NCBI RefSeq assembly: GCF_002407605.1
Contig: NZ_NXGV01000001.1
Location: 1,650,076-1,714,075, forward strand
Direction: 5' to 3'
From: Marinobacter sp. ANT_B65
GTDB lineage: Bacteria > Pseudomonadota > Gammaproteobacteria > Pseudomonadales > Oleiphilaceae
Length of the DNA: 64,000 nt
Shown: positions 26,129 through 34,302 of the stretch, piece by piece
Layout: each line of letters starts with the position of its first letter
Position numbering within the stretch: the stretch's first letter is position 1
Notes under the pieces: generated by a model
Seen by the model: only the letters and a program-made list of their open reading frames with translations
Databases searched by the model: none
What the model was told of the DNA's origin: nothing
Position numbers and translations under genes: made by a program

Positions 26129-26528
26129 TTAAAATCAGCACAGTGCAATACACCCAAACCATCAGTAATAAAATACCGAAAGACACAAAACTATACCCAT
26201 GAGCTCCACCCTTTAAGCCCGAAATAAACTCCAGGGGGCTTGCCATTCCCATCCAGATCATCCCAACGCCGACCGGAATATCTATAACCGAGAAAACGAA
26301 AAACATGAGTAACAGTTTTTTTGTGCCAATATCCGCTAATTTGTATTTGGCTGGATTTTTAGAAATAAGTTGTTTTACCAGATTAAAGCACACCACTAAC
26401 GATAGTGGAAAAGCGGCCAGATCAAATGGCGAAATTGGAATTTGGTATTCTATCCTTATAAATTCAACAATAGCAGATAACAAAATAACGAAAGAAAAAA
26501 ATACAAAGAATCTAACAACGTACATCAA
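26118..26528 (-). CDS. Small membrane protein, 3' end replaced by IS insertion
   Basis: 136 residues with four predicted membrane helices (about 7-27, 37-55, 70-95, 108-132). The last codons (AGG CTC TGA) lie inside the IS5-like inverted repeat, so the IS supplies the stop. Removing the IS and joining the sequence beyond it restores an end of KTAVP and TAA about five codons after the junction, so the native protein was about 138 residues and little has been lost. Family not recognised. The gene is AT-rich and overlaps an upstream small frame by 17 bp. Confidence 0.55.
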   Translation of the reverse strand: MMYVVRFFVFFSFVILLSAIVEFIRIEYQIPISPFDLAAFPLSLVVCFNLVKQLISKNPAKYKLADIGTKKLLLMFFVFSVIDIPVGVGMIWMGMASPLEFISGLKGGAHGYSFVSFGILLLMVWVYCTVLILRRL

Positions 26529-26736
26529 GAAGGTCCTTCTTCCCCTTAAAGCTCTCCTTTGAGCCGCCTAACTTACTAATTTCCGAACTACGAGAACTAT
26601 CGCAACGAGGAGTTCCAAGAAGATAGTAAGAAAAGGCTTCTATCCCTGTGACTGCAGAGCTGTGGTTGTTTCGTTTTGACGCCGCAACCACCCTGGACAA
26701 TCCAATATAACTGTATAGAAACAGAAGCTTACCCAA
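26512..26736 (-). CDS. Doubtful small ORF
   Basis: 74 codons from TTG 26736 with AGGTG upstream, overlapping the membrane-protein gene start by 17 bp. Composition is Ser-rich with no recognisable family. It could be an upstream partner of the membrane protein or chance. Listed because of the position and the possible ribosome site. Confidence 0.25.
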   Translation of the reverse strand: MGKLLFLYSYIGLSRVVAASKRNNHSSAVTGIEAFSYYLLGTPRCDSSRSSEISKLGGSKESFKGKKDLLDVRC

Positions 26737-26884
26737 GAAAACACCTGCTTTCCACGCAATTGTGTAACATTTTAATCTATGGCATACGTCATCCAGGGGT
26801 TAACCCCCTAACGTACCCTCCCACTGGGCTTTGCAGGGTGAAGGCGAAGCCGCAATGGAAAATACATCGCCCTACCTGCGACGG

Positions 26885-27003
26885 TTATACATTTAGTTCT
26901 GACCAAACGGCATATTCATTGCCATTTGGATCACTGAAATGAAAGCGGCGACCACCCGGAAACGAAAAAATACCCTTGATGATTTCGGCGATTTTCAACC
27001 CAG
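26885..27003 (-). pseudogene. VOC/glyoxalase-family protein, C-terminal fragment
   Basis: A minus-strand frame reads KIAEIIKGIFSFPGG then RRFHFSDPNGNEYAVWSE and stops at 26885. That is the typical end of a VOC superfamily domain (metal-binding Glu in GNE). No N-terminal half exists upstream; the frame meets a stop soon after 27003. It is a leftover of a deleted gene. The sequence just beyond (27022-27112, -) reads as the end of another unidentified protein. Confidence 0.65.
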
Positions 27004-27122
27004 TTGTCCAAATAGCTGCACCTAAGCAGCTAATTTATTAAGCTCAACTTCCTGCAATTTGCCAGGGTTGAGCGATACCGAACCGGTGACTTCCCCGTTC
27101 CGGGTATTTCCAGGCCAACGCT

Positions 27123-27771
27123 GTGGATTCCGGAGCTTTGCGCTTTCATAAACCCGTTTCCGATGTGCCAAGCGCTGGAGATCAAAGCCCCGATGCCGAG
27201 CGACTGCTTCTGGTGTACGCCATGACCGCCGTCGGCTACGGCGGTACCTTCAGCGTTTACCTACCTGACGCCGATTCTGGAGGATGTCAGCGGATTTGCG
27301 TCTGGCATGGTAGGCCTGCTGCTGCTTGTTTACGGCATCTCTGTGGCCACCGGCAATATCTGGGGCGGCCGGCTCGCTGACCGCTTAGGGCCGACCAGGG
27401 CGCTCTACATCATTTTCGGTGGCCTGGCCGCCATCCTCTTTGTGCTCACCTTCACGGCCTACAATCCAATTGCCGCAGTCATCACCCTGCTTGTTTGGGG
27501 CGCCTTTGCCTTCGGCAACGTACCTGGCCTTCAGGTATATGTCGTCCAGCTCGCCGAACGGTTTACGCCCCATTCCGTTGACGTTGCATCCGGATTAAAC
27601 ATCGCGGCCTTCAACATCGGCATTGCCGGCGGCGCCTGGCTCGGTGGACACGTGGTCGAAGATATGGGGCTGATGAACACGCCCTGGATTGGTGGGGTTA
27701 TTGTACTGAGCGCCCTGCTCCTGACCCGGATTTCTTCAACACTGGATAACCGCGAACCGGCTACGGCCTGA
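27123..27771 (+). pseudogene. MFS transporter, C-terminal half with frameshift
   Basis: The sequence from about 27204 matches the second six-helix half of AraJ/YdhP-type drug:H+ antiporters: LLLVYAMTAVGYGGTF, then out of frame TYLTPILEDVSGF, GNIWGGRLADRLGP, and AAFNIGIAGGAWLGG. The N-terminal half is absent. Reading frames switch at about 27255, consistent with loss of 2 bp (or gain of 1) between AGC and TTT. The 154-codon frame from 27307 is the part that stays open. Not expected to make a working transporter. Confidence 0.8.
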
Positions 27772-27811
27772 ACCCGGTTGATTGTTTGATCGTCCACAGG
27801 AACTGGCCGAT

Positions 27812-29479
27812 TCAGGAGATCCTGAATCGGCTCACCATACTGGACAGGCCATTGGCATTGTCGAGAAGCGTATCAGCTGACACCGAGGTCTCACGCCCTT
27901 TTTCACTGGTTTCCTTGGATTTGTCAGAGATAGTCACCAAGCGCTCGGTGATATCCTCGCAGACACTCGACTGCTCTTCCGAGGCAGCGGCAATCTGCTC
28001 ATTCATTTGCGTAATTTCACCGATGGCAGAAACAATACGATCAATGGCATCAACTACTTCCGTATTCTTTGATAGCGCTTTACCACTTCGTTCGTTCGAT
28101 TTCCGGATAGATTCAACGGCTGCTTTCGCTTTCGTATCCAGTTGACTGATCATGTCGGCAATTTCTTCAGTACTCTTCTGGGTTTTTTGAGCGAGCCCCC
28201 GCACTTCGTCTGCGACCACCGCAAAACCACGGCCATGATCTCCTGCACGGGCAGCCTCAATAGCAGCATTCAGGGCCAACAAATTAGTTTGCTCGGCAAC
28301 ACCTTTGATTACCTCAACCACAGAGTTGATGTTGCCGACACCTGCACCTAACTCTTCTACTTCATATGCAGCGGAAGCAATGTCATTTGCCAGAGCGTTC
28401 ATTTCTGCGGCGCCATCGGAAACGGTTTGCTTGGACGTCATTGCCTGTTTGTCAGCATCCGATGCCGCCATCGCCGCAGAAGAAGCATTGGATGAGATTT
28501 CATTAGCAGCAGAGGTCATTTCAGTAACAGCTGTAGCCACCTGTTCGGTTTCTGCGTCCTGGTCATGTACCAGCAATCCCATAGTTTTCGAGTGGGTGGC
28601 GATAGATTCTGCATTCTCACGGGTAAGTTCAGCGTTCGTCTTTACGTCTCTGATCAAATCTTCAAGGAGTTCAAGGAATCGGTTGAAGTGTCCTGCCAGA
28701 GCACCAATCTCAAATCTATCGTTAACGCTTATACGAGCAGTAAGGTCTGCATCCCCTTTGGACAGGTCTGCTACAGAACTGGAAATTTTCGCGATCGGAG
28801 AGCTGATGGTTCGACTTATTATCAGCCCAATGATTGCAGCACCGATCACTGCGAACAAGGCGATGGATACGAACACAAACTGAGCACTCTCAAGGGCGGA
28901 CTCTCCTTCTTTCTCAATTTCAGCCAGAACCGCATCAACATCATCGAAATAGAAGCCGGTACCAATAACAAGATTCCAGCGATCCAGATGGATGCTATAG
29001 GATGCCTTTGGAGCTGATTCAGTTTCGCCAGGTTTAGGGAACCAATAGATGAAATATCCATCACCACTTTTAGCGCTTTGGACAATCTCACGGACCAGGT
29101 AGTTGCCTTTTTTGTCCTGCAAATCCCAGAAGTTCTCGCCAAGACCTTTATCAGACTGACCGAGAACAACCCTGTCTCCTGTCTCGGTATAGCCGAAAAC
29201 ATAGCCACTATCGCCATACTTGAGATTCTTCAGAATCGGTATGGCCTCCTCAAGCGAACCACCGTTCTCGTATATATGAGCAATCGAACTGTAGGACATA
29301 TCCATCAGCCGCTGAAGCTCGACACGTTTTAGCTCAGTGACGTCTTCCCCCACAGATCCCATCTGCTGATCTACCAGGTTTCGGGTTTGCTGGGTAAAAG
29401 AGAAAAAGAGAATAGTCGCAAGCGTAAGAACTGGAAGCAGCGCCAGGAGAAGCAGTCTGCTGCGGATGGAGACAGGCAT
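27812..29479 (-). CDS. Methyl-accepting chemotaxis protein with Cache domain
   Basis: 555 residues. TM1 is at about 7-29, a periplasmic single-Cache (sCache_2-like) domain at about 33-195 contains [17 protein letters not shown] and [17 protein letters not shown], and TM2 is at about 203-226. HAMP follows, then a long signalling coiled coil with the invariant hairpin [20 protein letters not shown]. Cache domains of this type commonly bind small organic acids. No CheR-docking pentapeptide is present at the C-terminus. AAGGAAAT precedes the start. It is a monocistronic gene among debris and appears intact. Confidence 0.92.
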   Translation of the reverse strand: MPVSIRSRLLLLALLPVLTLATILFFSFTQQTRNLVDQQMGSVGEDVTELKRVELQRLMDMSYSSIAHIYENGGSLEEAIPILKNLKYGDSGYVFGYTETGDRVVLGQSDKGLGENFWDLQDKKGNYLVREIVQSAKSGDGYFIYWFPKPGETESAPKASYSIHLDRWNLVIGTGFYFDDVDAVLAEIEKEGESALESAQFVFVSIALFAVIGAAIIGLIISRTISSPIAKISSSVADLSKGDADLTARISVNDRFEIGALAGHFNRFLELLEDLIRDVKTNAELTRENAESIATHSKTMGLLVHDQDAETEQVATAVTEMTSAANEISSNASSAAMAASDADKQAMTSKQTVSDGAAEMNALANDIASAAYEVEELGAGVGNINSVVEVIKGVAEQTNLLALNAAIEAARAGDHGRGFAVVADEVRGLAQKTQKSTEEIADMISQLDTKAKAAVESIRKSNERSGKALSKNTEVVDAIDRIVSAIGEITQMNEQIAAASEEQSSVCEDITERLVTISDKSKETSEKGRETSVSADTLLDNANGLSSMVSRFRIS

Positions 29480-29665
29480 ATCATTTCCTTAAAGTTTCGC
29501 CGACTCCATGGCGTCAGTAGTCAGAGCGGAAAGAATATTTTTAATTCTGGCGTGTAACAACTATTAAAATGTATTTGTATGTTAACTTGCTCTCGGAACA
29601 ACCGACGGCCACAGCCGGGCAAATTTCAGCTGGGCTATGGTCATTTACCAAGATTAATTCTGTGG

Positions 29666-30418
29666 TTAGACAATGGTAGTCAAAAACCAAAGCACAAAAA
29701 ATACCCCCACAATGGCTCCAAGCTCGCTCATTTCTTCGCCATCACTCAACCAGTAACGCTTACAAGCCTTAAAGAAGCGCTTTGGCGTGTAAATATTTTT
29801 CCTGTAATAGCGCTCGTAATATTGCCGTAGTACTTCAGGCATGGTCTCGTCATCGTATCGGCGCCAAAGCTTCAGGACCCCCAGAAGATCTCTTTTCCGC
29901 GCCCAGGCTCGGGTAATAGAGGGGAGCCACTTCAGCGCCACCGAAGAACCAAAATCAATCAGCATAGGTTTGCCGTCTGGCGACACCAGAATATTGCCGG
30001 AGTTTCCCACGTCCATATGAGCAATCCCTTTATCATGCAGCTCGCTTACAGCTTGGTAGAGCCGAAAGAAAAATCCATCCGGAATATCACCCTTCCGGAA
30101 TTGTTCTTTAATAGGGACCCCGTCCACATATCCATAACTTATGGTATTTGAACACGCAGCTTCACGTTTAACCCGCTGAGGCGTGAACGCCACCCCCTGT
30201 ACCTGCGTAAGCATTCGATATTCGTGTGAGGCGAGCAGTCGAAAATATTGACCCAAGGGGCCCTGCTGGTAACGATAGGTTTTGATTGACCGCTTCTCGC
30301 CGCTGGCATTTGTATCGATACAGATGACCGGCTTGTACCACTTCCTCCCGGAAACACTCACCGCCTGACCGGATTGCAGATCAAAACTACCCAATGTCGT
30401 GCAATCGCTCTCACTCAC
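29666..30418 (-). CDS. Protein-kinase-like protein with C-terminal membrane segment
   Basis: 250 residues of the eukaryotic-like/RIO-LPS-kinase superfamily. The catalytic loop HDKGIAHMDVGNSGNILV (about 136-153) has HxD and the downstream Asn, and LIDFGSS (about 161-167) supplies the metal-binding DFG. The glycine-rich loop is weak. A single hydrophobic helix closes the protein (AIVGVFFVLWFLTTIV). Similar small kinases phosphorylate lipopolysaccharide core sugars (WaaP/KdkA-like) or proteins; the membrane tail suggests action at the inner membrane. The short activation segment rich in Arg/Trp favours a small-molecule or LPS kinase, but this is not certain. Confidence 0.75.
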   Translation of the reverse strand: MSESDCTTLGSFDLQSGQAVSVSGRKWYKPVICIDTNASGEKRSIKTYRYQQGPLGQYFRLLASHEYRMLTQVQGVAFTPQRVKREAACSNTISYGYVDGVPIKEQFRKGDIPDGFFFRLYQAVSELHDKGIAHMDVGNSGNILVSPDGKPMLIDFGSSVALKWLPSITRAWARKRDLLGVLKLWRRYDDETMPEVLRQYYERYYRKNIYTPKRFFKACKRYWLSDGEEMSELGAIVGVFFVLWFLTTIV

Positions 30419-30677
30419 CCTTTCACCCTCCTACAGCTTCTCTGTTTTACCTCTCAAGAGGTGGTTTTCGGGGTATTATTGTGCGCTGTCGAGAGGTTTA
30501 ATAATTCCTTTACCGTATAGTGTCCATCATCCAGTGTGATATTTCGTTCCTTCGCAGTTCCCACCAAATCACTGCCCTGTCTCCCACGCCATACATAAAG
30601 CGTCCTCTCCAGACCAAGGCGAGGGAACTTTTGACAAAAGGGGGGGGGTATAAAGAGAACCGCATGATCAACACCGA

Positions 30678-31092
30678 TTATCGAAGCCATGGAGGCCGCC
30701 GGCCTATCCTCTCCACCAGAAAATCAATAAACGCCCGCACCTTTGCGGTCAGTACATTGGATTTGGGGTACACCAGCCACAACGCCGGCTCAGCTTCCAT
30801 CCGATAGTCTGGTAGCACCTGAACCAGAGTCCCCGCTGCCAGTTCCCGGTGAACACTCCACAGGCCATGCAAACCAATCCCCGCCCCCTCCATGGTGGCA
30901 ATCTTGTAGCTCAGGCCATCGTCGATGATCAGCCGGTTCTGGGAACTGCGGTGCTCCACCTGGGCTTTTTCCCCCTTCGGGCCGAGCAGTGCCACAGAGG
31001 TCTGGGATTTGAAGGCAATCAGCTGGTGGGCATGCAGGTCGTCCGGGTGCTGCGGACTTCCCCATTTCTTCAGGTATACAGGGGAACGAGGA
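30678..31092 (-). pseudogene. LysR-family regulator, C-terminal fragment
   Basis: The frame reads SPVYLKKWGSPQHPDDLHAH, then GLHGLWSVHRELAAGTLVQV and a normal LysR end (RAFIDFLVERIG). This is the second half of the effector-binding domain only; the helix-turn-helix and first subdomain are missing. Homology stops within a few bases of the first TTTAGCACTTT repeat at 31094, so the gene was cut by whatever placed those repeats. Confidence 0.8.
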
Positions 31093-31093
31093 A

Positions 31094-31219
31094 TTTAGCA
31101 CTTTGTGTGGAAACCTGAATGAATGCCCTATTCTAGAATTCACTTTCAATTCGTTTAGCACTTTTTGTTGAATTCGTACTGTAACCTATTGATTCGTGGC
31201 TACGGAAATTTAGCACTTT
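31094..31219 (+). repeat. Three TTTAGCACTTT direct repeats, probable transposon end
   Basis: TTTAGCACTTT occurs at 31094-31104, 31154-31164 and 31209-31219, each followed by a TGTGG/TGTTG-like sequence (GTGTGG, TTGTTG, CTGTGG). The spacings are 60 and 55 bp. Multiple same-orientation sites at a boundary where a gene is truncated are typical for ends bound by TnsB/MuA-like transposases. The region 31105-31380 contains no gene. The opposite end and the transposase are not in view. Confidence 0.6.
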
Positions 31220-31380
31220 CTGTGGTCGTCCAGATTTTTGGCCCCACAACGAGCCTTCTCATGCGGTTACCTTGAGCTATATCCCGAATCTCCGCATCAA
31301 TCCGTTTTCAGGGCTGGTTTGGCAAAAACAGAACCGACTGAGACAGTCGGTTCCATAATCGGGTTAATCTCCTGCTCGCC

Positions 31381-32073
31381 CTATTTTCGCCATAACATCA
31401 TCGGTTCGGCATTGGGCGAGAGCTTGGTTAATACTATCCAGTCGTTACCACTACCAAGGGCACCCTCAATATACCAATCCATACGCACAAATAAGTCCTG
31501 ATACCCATCTCGATTGAAGTCCCCTCGTGCGACCTCTACATAATTTACTAGCATTTCATCATACGAAACTTTAACGCTGTGCCCCCCTGATTCTATCAGC
31601 GTCAAACCTGATTCATACGAAGCCAAATCACCTGTAAGGCCATCCAAGCTTTGCCCTCCCATATATGGAATAGATGTGGAGGGGAATTTTTTTAGTAGCG
31701 AAAAATCTAACTTCGAAGGCCAGAAACTGATAGCGGTTTCTGGTGAATTATAAAATCGCATTGCTGCTTCGCAGTCAGTTTTAAGCAAATCCCAACGAGA
31801 AAACTCTCTTTCAGATATTTTACCATCCCCTAATGACGCCACTTCCAAACAGTCATTAACTTCAATCCTATTACCATCAACATCTGAATACGATATATCG
31901 AAAACCAGGTCATGATAACTATCACCAATAGAATCTATTTTTTCAAATACGCTCACATTAAACCAACGTGATTCCTGTATTTCTTCATCGACATTAACAT
32001 TTCCAGCTTGGCACCCAGACAAGCCAAAAGCTGAAACAACAAGTGGAGCGCAGATTGAAATTATTGGCTTCAT
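31381..32073 (-). CDS. Hypothetical lipoprotein
   Basis: 230 residues from ATG 32073, chosen because it begins a lipoprotein signal peptide (MKPIISICAPLVVSAFGLSGC, shown to the lipobox Cys21 at LSGC as separate parts: 20 residues then C). The in-frame extension to 32235 overlaps the dehydrogenase gene in another frame and is a shadow. The mature protein has an EF-hand/FG-GAP-like segment, GDFNRDGYQDLFVRM near 190, which also occurs in VCBS/integrin-like repeats and binds calcium. It is AT-richer than its neighbours. It could be cargo of the element whose end is at 31094. Function unknown. Confidence 0.65.
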   Translation of the reverse strand: MKPIISICAPLVVSAFGLSGCQAGNVNVDEEIQESRWFNVSVFEKIDSIGDSYHDLVFDISYSDVDGNRIEVNDCLEVASLGDGKISEREFSRWDLLKTDCEAAMRFYNSPETAISFWPSKLDFSLLKKFPSTSIPYMGGQSLDGLTGDLASYESGLTLIESGGHSVKVSYDEMLVNYVEVARGDFNRDGYQDLFVRMDWYIEGALGSGNDWIVLTKLSPNAEPMMLWRK

Positions 32074-32092
32074 ACCAATGTCCTTATGGTAG

Positions 32093-33202
32093 TTAACAGT
32101 TTCTTTTACTGATTTCGATCGCCAGCTTGCCGGAAAACCGCTTGGCCATGAAATCTTTCTGGGCCTGCACCACATCACGCAGACCATAAGTTTTTGCCAC
32201 AACTGGCCGGATTTCGTTTCGCTCGATGTAGCCAATGAGGTTTTCGAACACGCTCCTGGGCTGCCAGGTGGAACCGAACAGGCTCAGGTCTTTCAGGTAT
32301 AAGGTACGCACATCCAGCTCTACAATCGGTCCGGCGATTGCCCCGGAAGCCACATAGCGGCCGCCTCTGGCAAGTATCTCCAGCAAGTCAGGCCACTGCG
32401 GGCCTGCAACCAGATCTGCCACCACCTGTACGCTTTCTTTTTCCAGAACATCCAGCAGTGACTGGCCCCGCGCAATAACCTGATCCGCGCCGAACTGCCG
32501 GACCTCGAAGAATTTTGATTCACCACATACGGCGATCACTTCAGCGCCCCGACGCCTGGCCAGTTGAATAGCCGCTGACCCGACGCCTCCGGATGCGCCG
32601 GTGATCAATATCCGTTCCCCGGATTTCAGGCCAGATTTTTCCAGCATGCCTTCAGCGGTAGAATAAGCGCAGGGGAAAGATGCGAGTTCTGCATCGCTGA
32701 GTATGCTGTTTACCGCAAAAACTTCACTGGACCGTGCAACAGCATATTCGGCGTAGCCGCCATTGCATTCGGAACCAAAGGTAATCAGATTGTAGGAGGA
32801 TGGAGTGTCAGGCGCCTGCTGCATGGGGCGTACGAGCACCCGTTCGCCAGTCCGGCCAACATCAACACCCTCACCTACCGCAACTATGGTTCCACATACA
32901 TCAGCGCCCTGAATAAGAGGAAAATTCAGGGCCTTGCCAGACCAACTGCCATCGTCCTGACTGGCTGACGCGAACCCGCTGGCAGCGCCCTCCTCCGTTC
33001 CTGCTGTAACACCCTTGGAATACCAGCCTGTACGAGTGTTGATGTCCGTATTGTTAATCGCGCTCGCACCGACCCTGATCAGCACCTCACCGGCCCCGGC
33101 CTTGGGCACCTCAATGTCTTCCCGGTACTCAAGTTTATCGAAGCCGCCGTGGCCGCTCAGAACCACTGCTGACATAAACTCCGGAATATCGGTGTTGTTC
33201 AT
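32093..33202 (-). CDS. Zinc-independent MDR alcohol dehydrogenase / quinone-reductase-like
   Basis: 369 residues. The N-terminal GroES-like domain has INNTDINTRTGWYS (lacking the catalytic zinc Cys) and QGADVCGTIVAVGEGV, and the Rossmann domain has ILITGASGGVGSAAIQLARRR (the first 20 at about 200-219). The long insertion near 70-95 is usual for one branch of zeta-crystallin-like reductases. It probably reduces an enone or aldehyde with NADPH. It is divergent from the LysR gene at 33363, which is the likely regulator. AGGAG lies upstream of the start. Confidence 0.85.
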   Translation of the reverse strand: MNNTDIPEFMSAVVLSGHGGFDKLEYREDIEVPKAGAGEVLIRVGASAINNTDINTRTGWYSKGVTAGTEEGAASGFASASQDDGSWSGKALNFPLIQGADVCGTIVAVGEGVDVGRTGERVLVRPMQQAPDTPSSYNLITFGSECNGGYAEYAVARSSEVFAVNSILSDAELASFPCAYSTAEGMLEKSGLKSGERILITGASGGVGSAAIQLARRRGAEVIAVCGESKFFEVRQFGADQVIARGQSLLDVLEKESVQVVADLVAGPQWPDLLEILARGGRYVASGAIAGPIVELDVRTLYLKDLSLFGSTWQPRSVFENLIGYIERNEIRPVVAKTYGLRDVVQAQKDFMAKRFSGKLAIEISKRNC

Positions 33203-33362
33203 GGTGTCATCTCCTCGCTCATTCAGAACCCATTGGCCTGATCAATTAATAGCCAGTACCAACGACTGCCATGAATCATAGAATCCGGAAGTGGTTCAAT
33301 CAAACGAATATTAATGATAGCGTTGTTCAGGTTTTGTGAATCACCAGCTGAGGTTGCCCCCA

Positions 33363-34244
33363 ATGAAACCCTTATTGGACCTGGAACTGCTAAATACCTT
33401 CGCTGTGGTTGTGGAAGCAGGCGGCTTCAAAGAAGCCTCAAGTCGTCTTTATCGATCCCAGGCTGCTGTCAGCATGCAGATCAAACGTCTGGAAGAGCAT
33501 CTGGGCCACAGGCTCCTGGAACGCAGTAACCAGGGCATCCGGCTCACCGAGCCTGGAAAGATTCTGCTGGGTTACATCGAGAGACTGCTGCGCCTGAACA
33601 ACGAGACCCTCAGTGCACTTAGTCTGGAGCCTCTTAGAGGGCCGGTACATTTTGGAATACCCACAGATTACGCCCAGACGTTTCTGAAACAGTTTATTCC
33701 GCGGATTCGGGACGCCTTCCCTGAGCTGGTGCCACGAATTACCTGCGGTCGCAGTCGTAAGCTCCGGGAGATGATAACCACCGGCGAACTGGACATTGCG
33801 ATCGTCACGGGTGAGCCACAATTCACTCCGGAAAAAAGTCTGTGGTCTGAAGCCTTGTGCTGGTATGCCTCGGTTGGCCTTCAAATCAATGCAGAAGCCA
33901 GGTTGCCCGTTGCCTTTCTGGAGAGCGACTGTGCACTCCGGGACCTGGCAGCATCCGATTTGAAACAGTCCGGCCTGGACTATGACCCGGTTTTGACAAG
34001 CTCTGACGTGGCGAATCTCTACTCGGCGGTGGAATCAGGGATGGCCATTGCGCTGCTGCCAGAGTCCTCAGTGATATCCTCCAAAGTGCGCCCGGTTCAG
34101 CTTGATCAGTTGCCGGGGCAGCGGCAATTGACCATGAATATCATCAACGCAGGCACATTGAACCCCGGTTTTCATGAACCTCTCCAGGAGTGCATACTGG
34201 CCGCCGCGCGTCCATCTCATGATCGAGCAGCGGCCGGGGCCTGA
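33363..34244 (+). CDS. LysR-family transcriptional regulator
   Basis: 293 residues from ATG 33363; the frame extends upstream but this start gives the standard N-terminus. The winged helix-turn-helix covers about 6-65 (LNTFAVVVEAGGFKEASSRL, AAVSMQIKRLEEHLG, LLERSNQGIRLTEPG). The effector domain starts near 92 (GPVHFGIPTDYAQTFL). Divergent orientation with 160 bp shared with the MDR oxidoreductase gene indicates it controls that gene and itself. The effector is unknown. Confidence 0.9.
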   Translation: MKPLLDLELLNTFAVVVEAGGFKEASSRLYRSQAAVSMQIKRLEEHLGHRLLERSNQGIRLTEPGKILLGYIERLLRLNNETLSALSLEPLRGPVHFGIPTDYAQTFLKQFIPRIRDAFPELVPRITCGRSRKLREMITTGELDIAIVTGEPQFTPEKSLWSEALCWYASVGLQINAEARLPVAFLESDCALRDLAASDLKQSGLDYDPVLTSSDVANLYSAVESGMAIALLPESSVISSKVRPVQLDQLPGQRQLTMNIINAGTLNPGFHEPLQECILAAARPSHDRAAAGA

Positions 34245-34302
34245 ACCTATCAAGCTGTCCGTGGAAACGAAAAGTATCCTTTGGCCGCGAACGACGTCTC
34301 CT

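Noticed and set aside
26737..26884. Possible integron attC-like sequence near GGGGTTAACCCCC
   Set aside because: No paired R'/R'' core sites and no IntI-type integrase; the recombinase at 23016 lacks the integron-specific insertion as far as I can see.
27806..27831. Perfect 10-bp inverted repeat GCCGATTCAG/CTGAATCGGC
   Set aside because: It spans the last codons of the chemoreceptor gene and has no T-tract; it may be a weak terminator but could not be supported as one.
32074..32235. N-terminal extension of the lipoprotein at 31381-32073
   Set aside because: Lies inside the dehydrogenase gene in another frame; the signal peptide begins at 32073.
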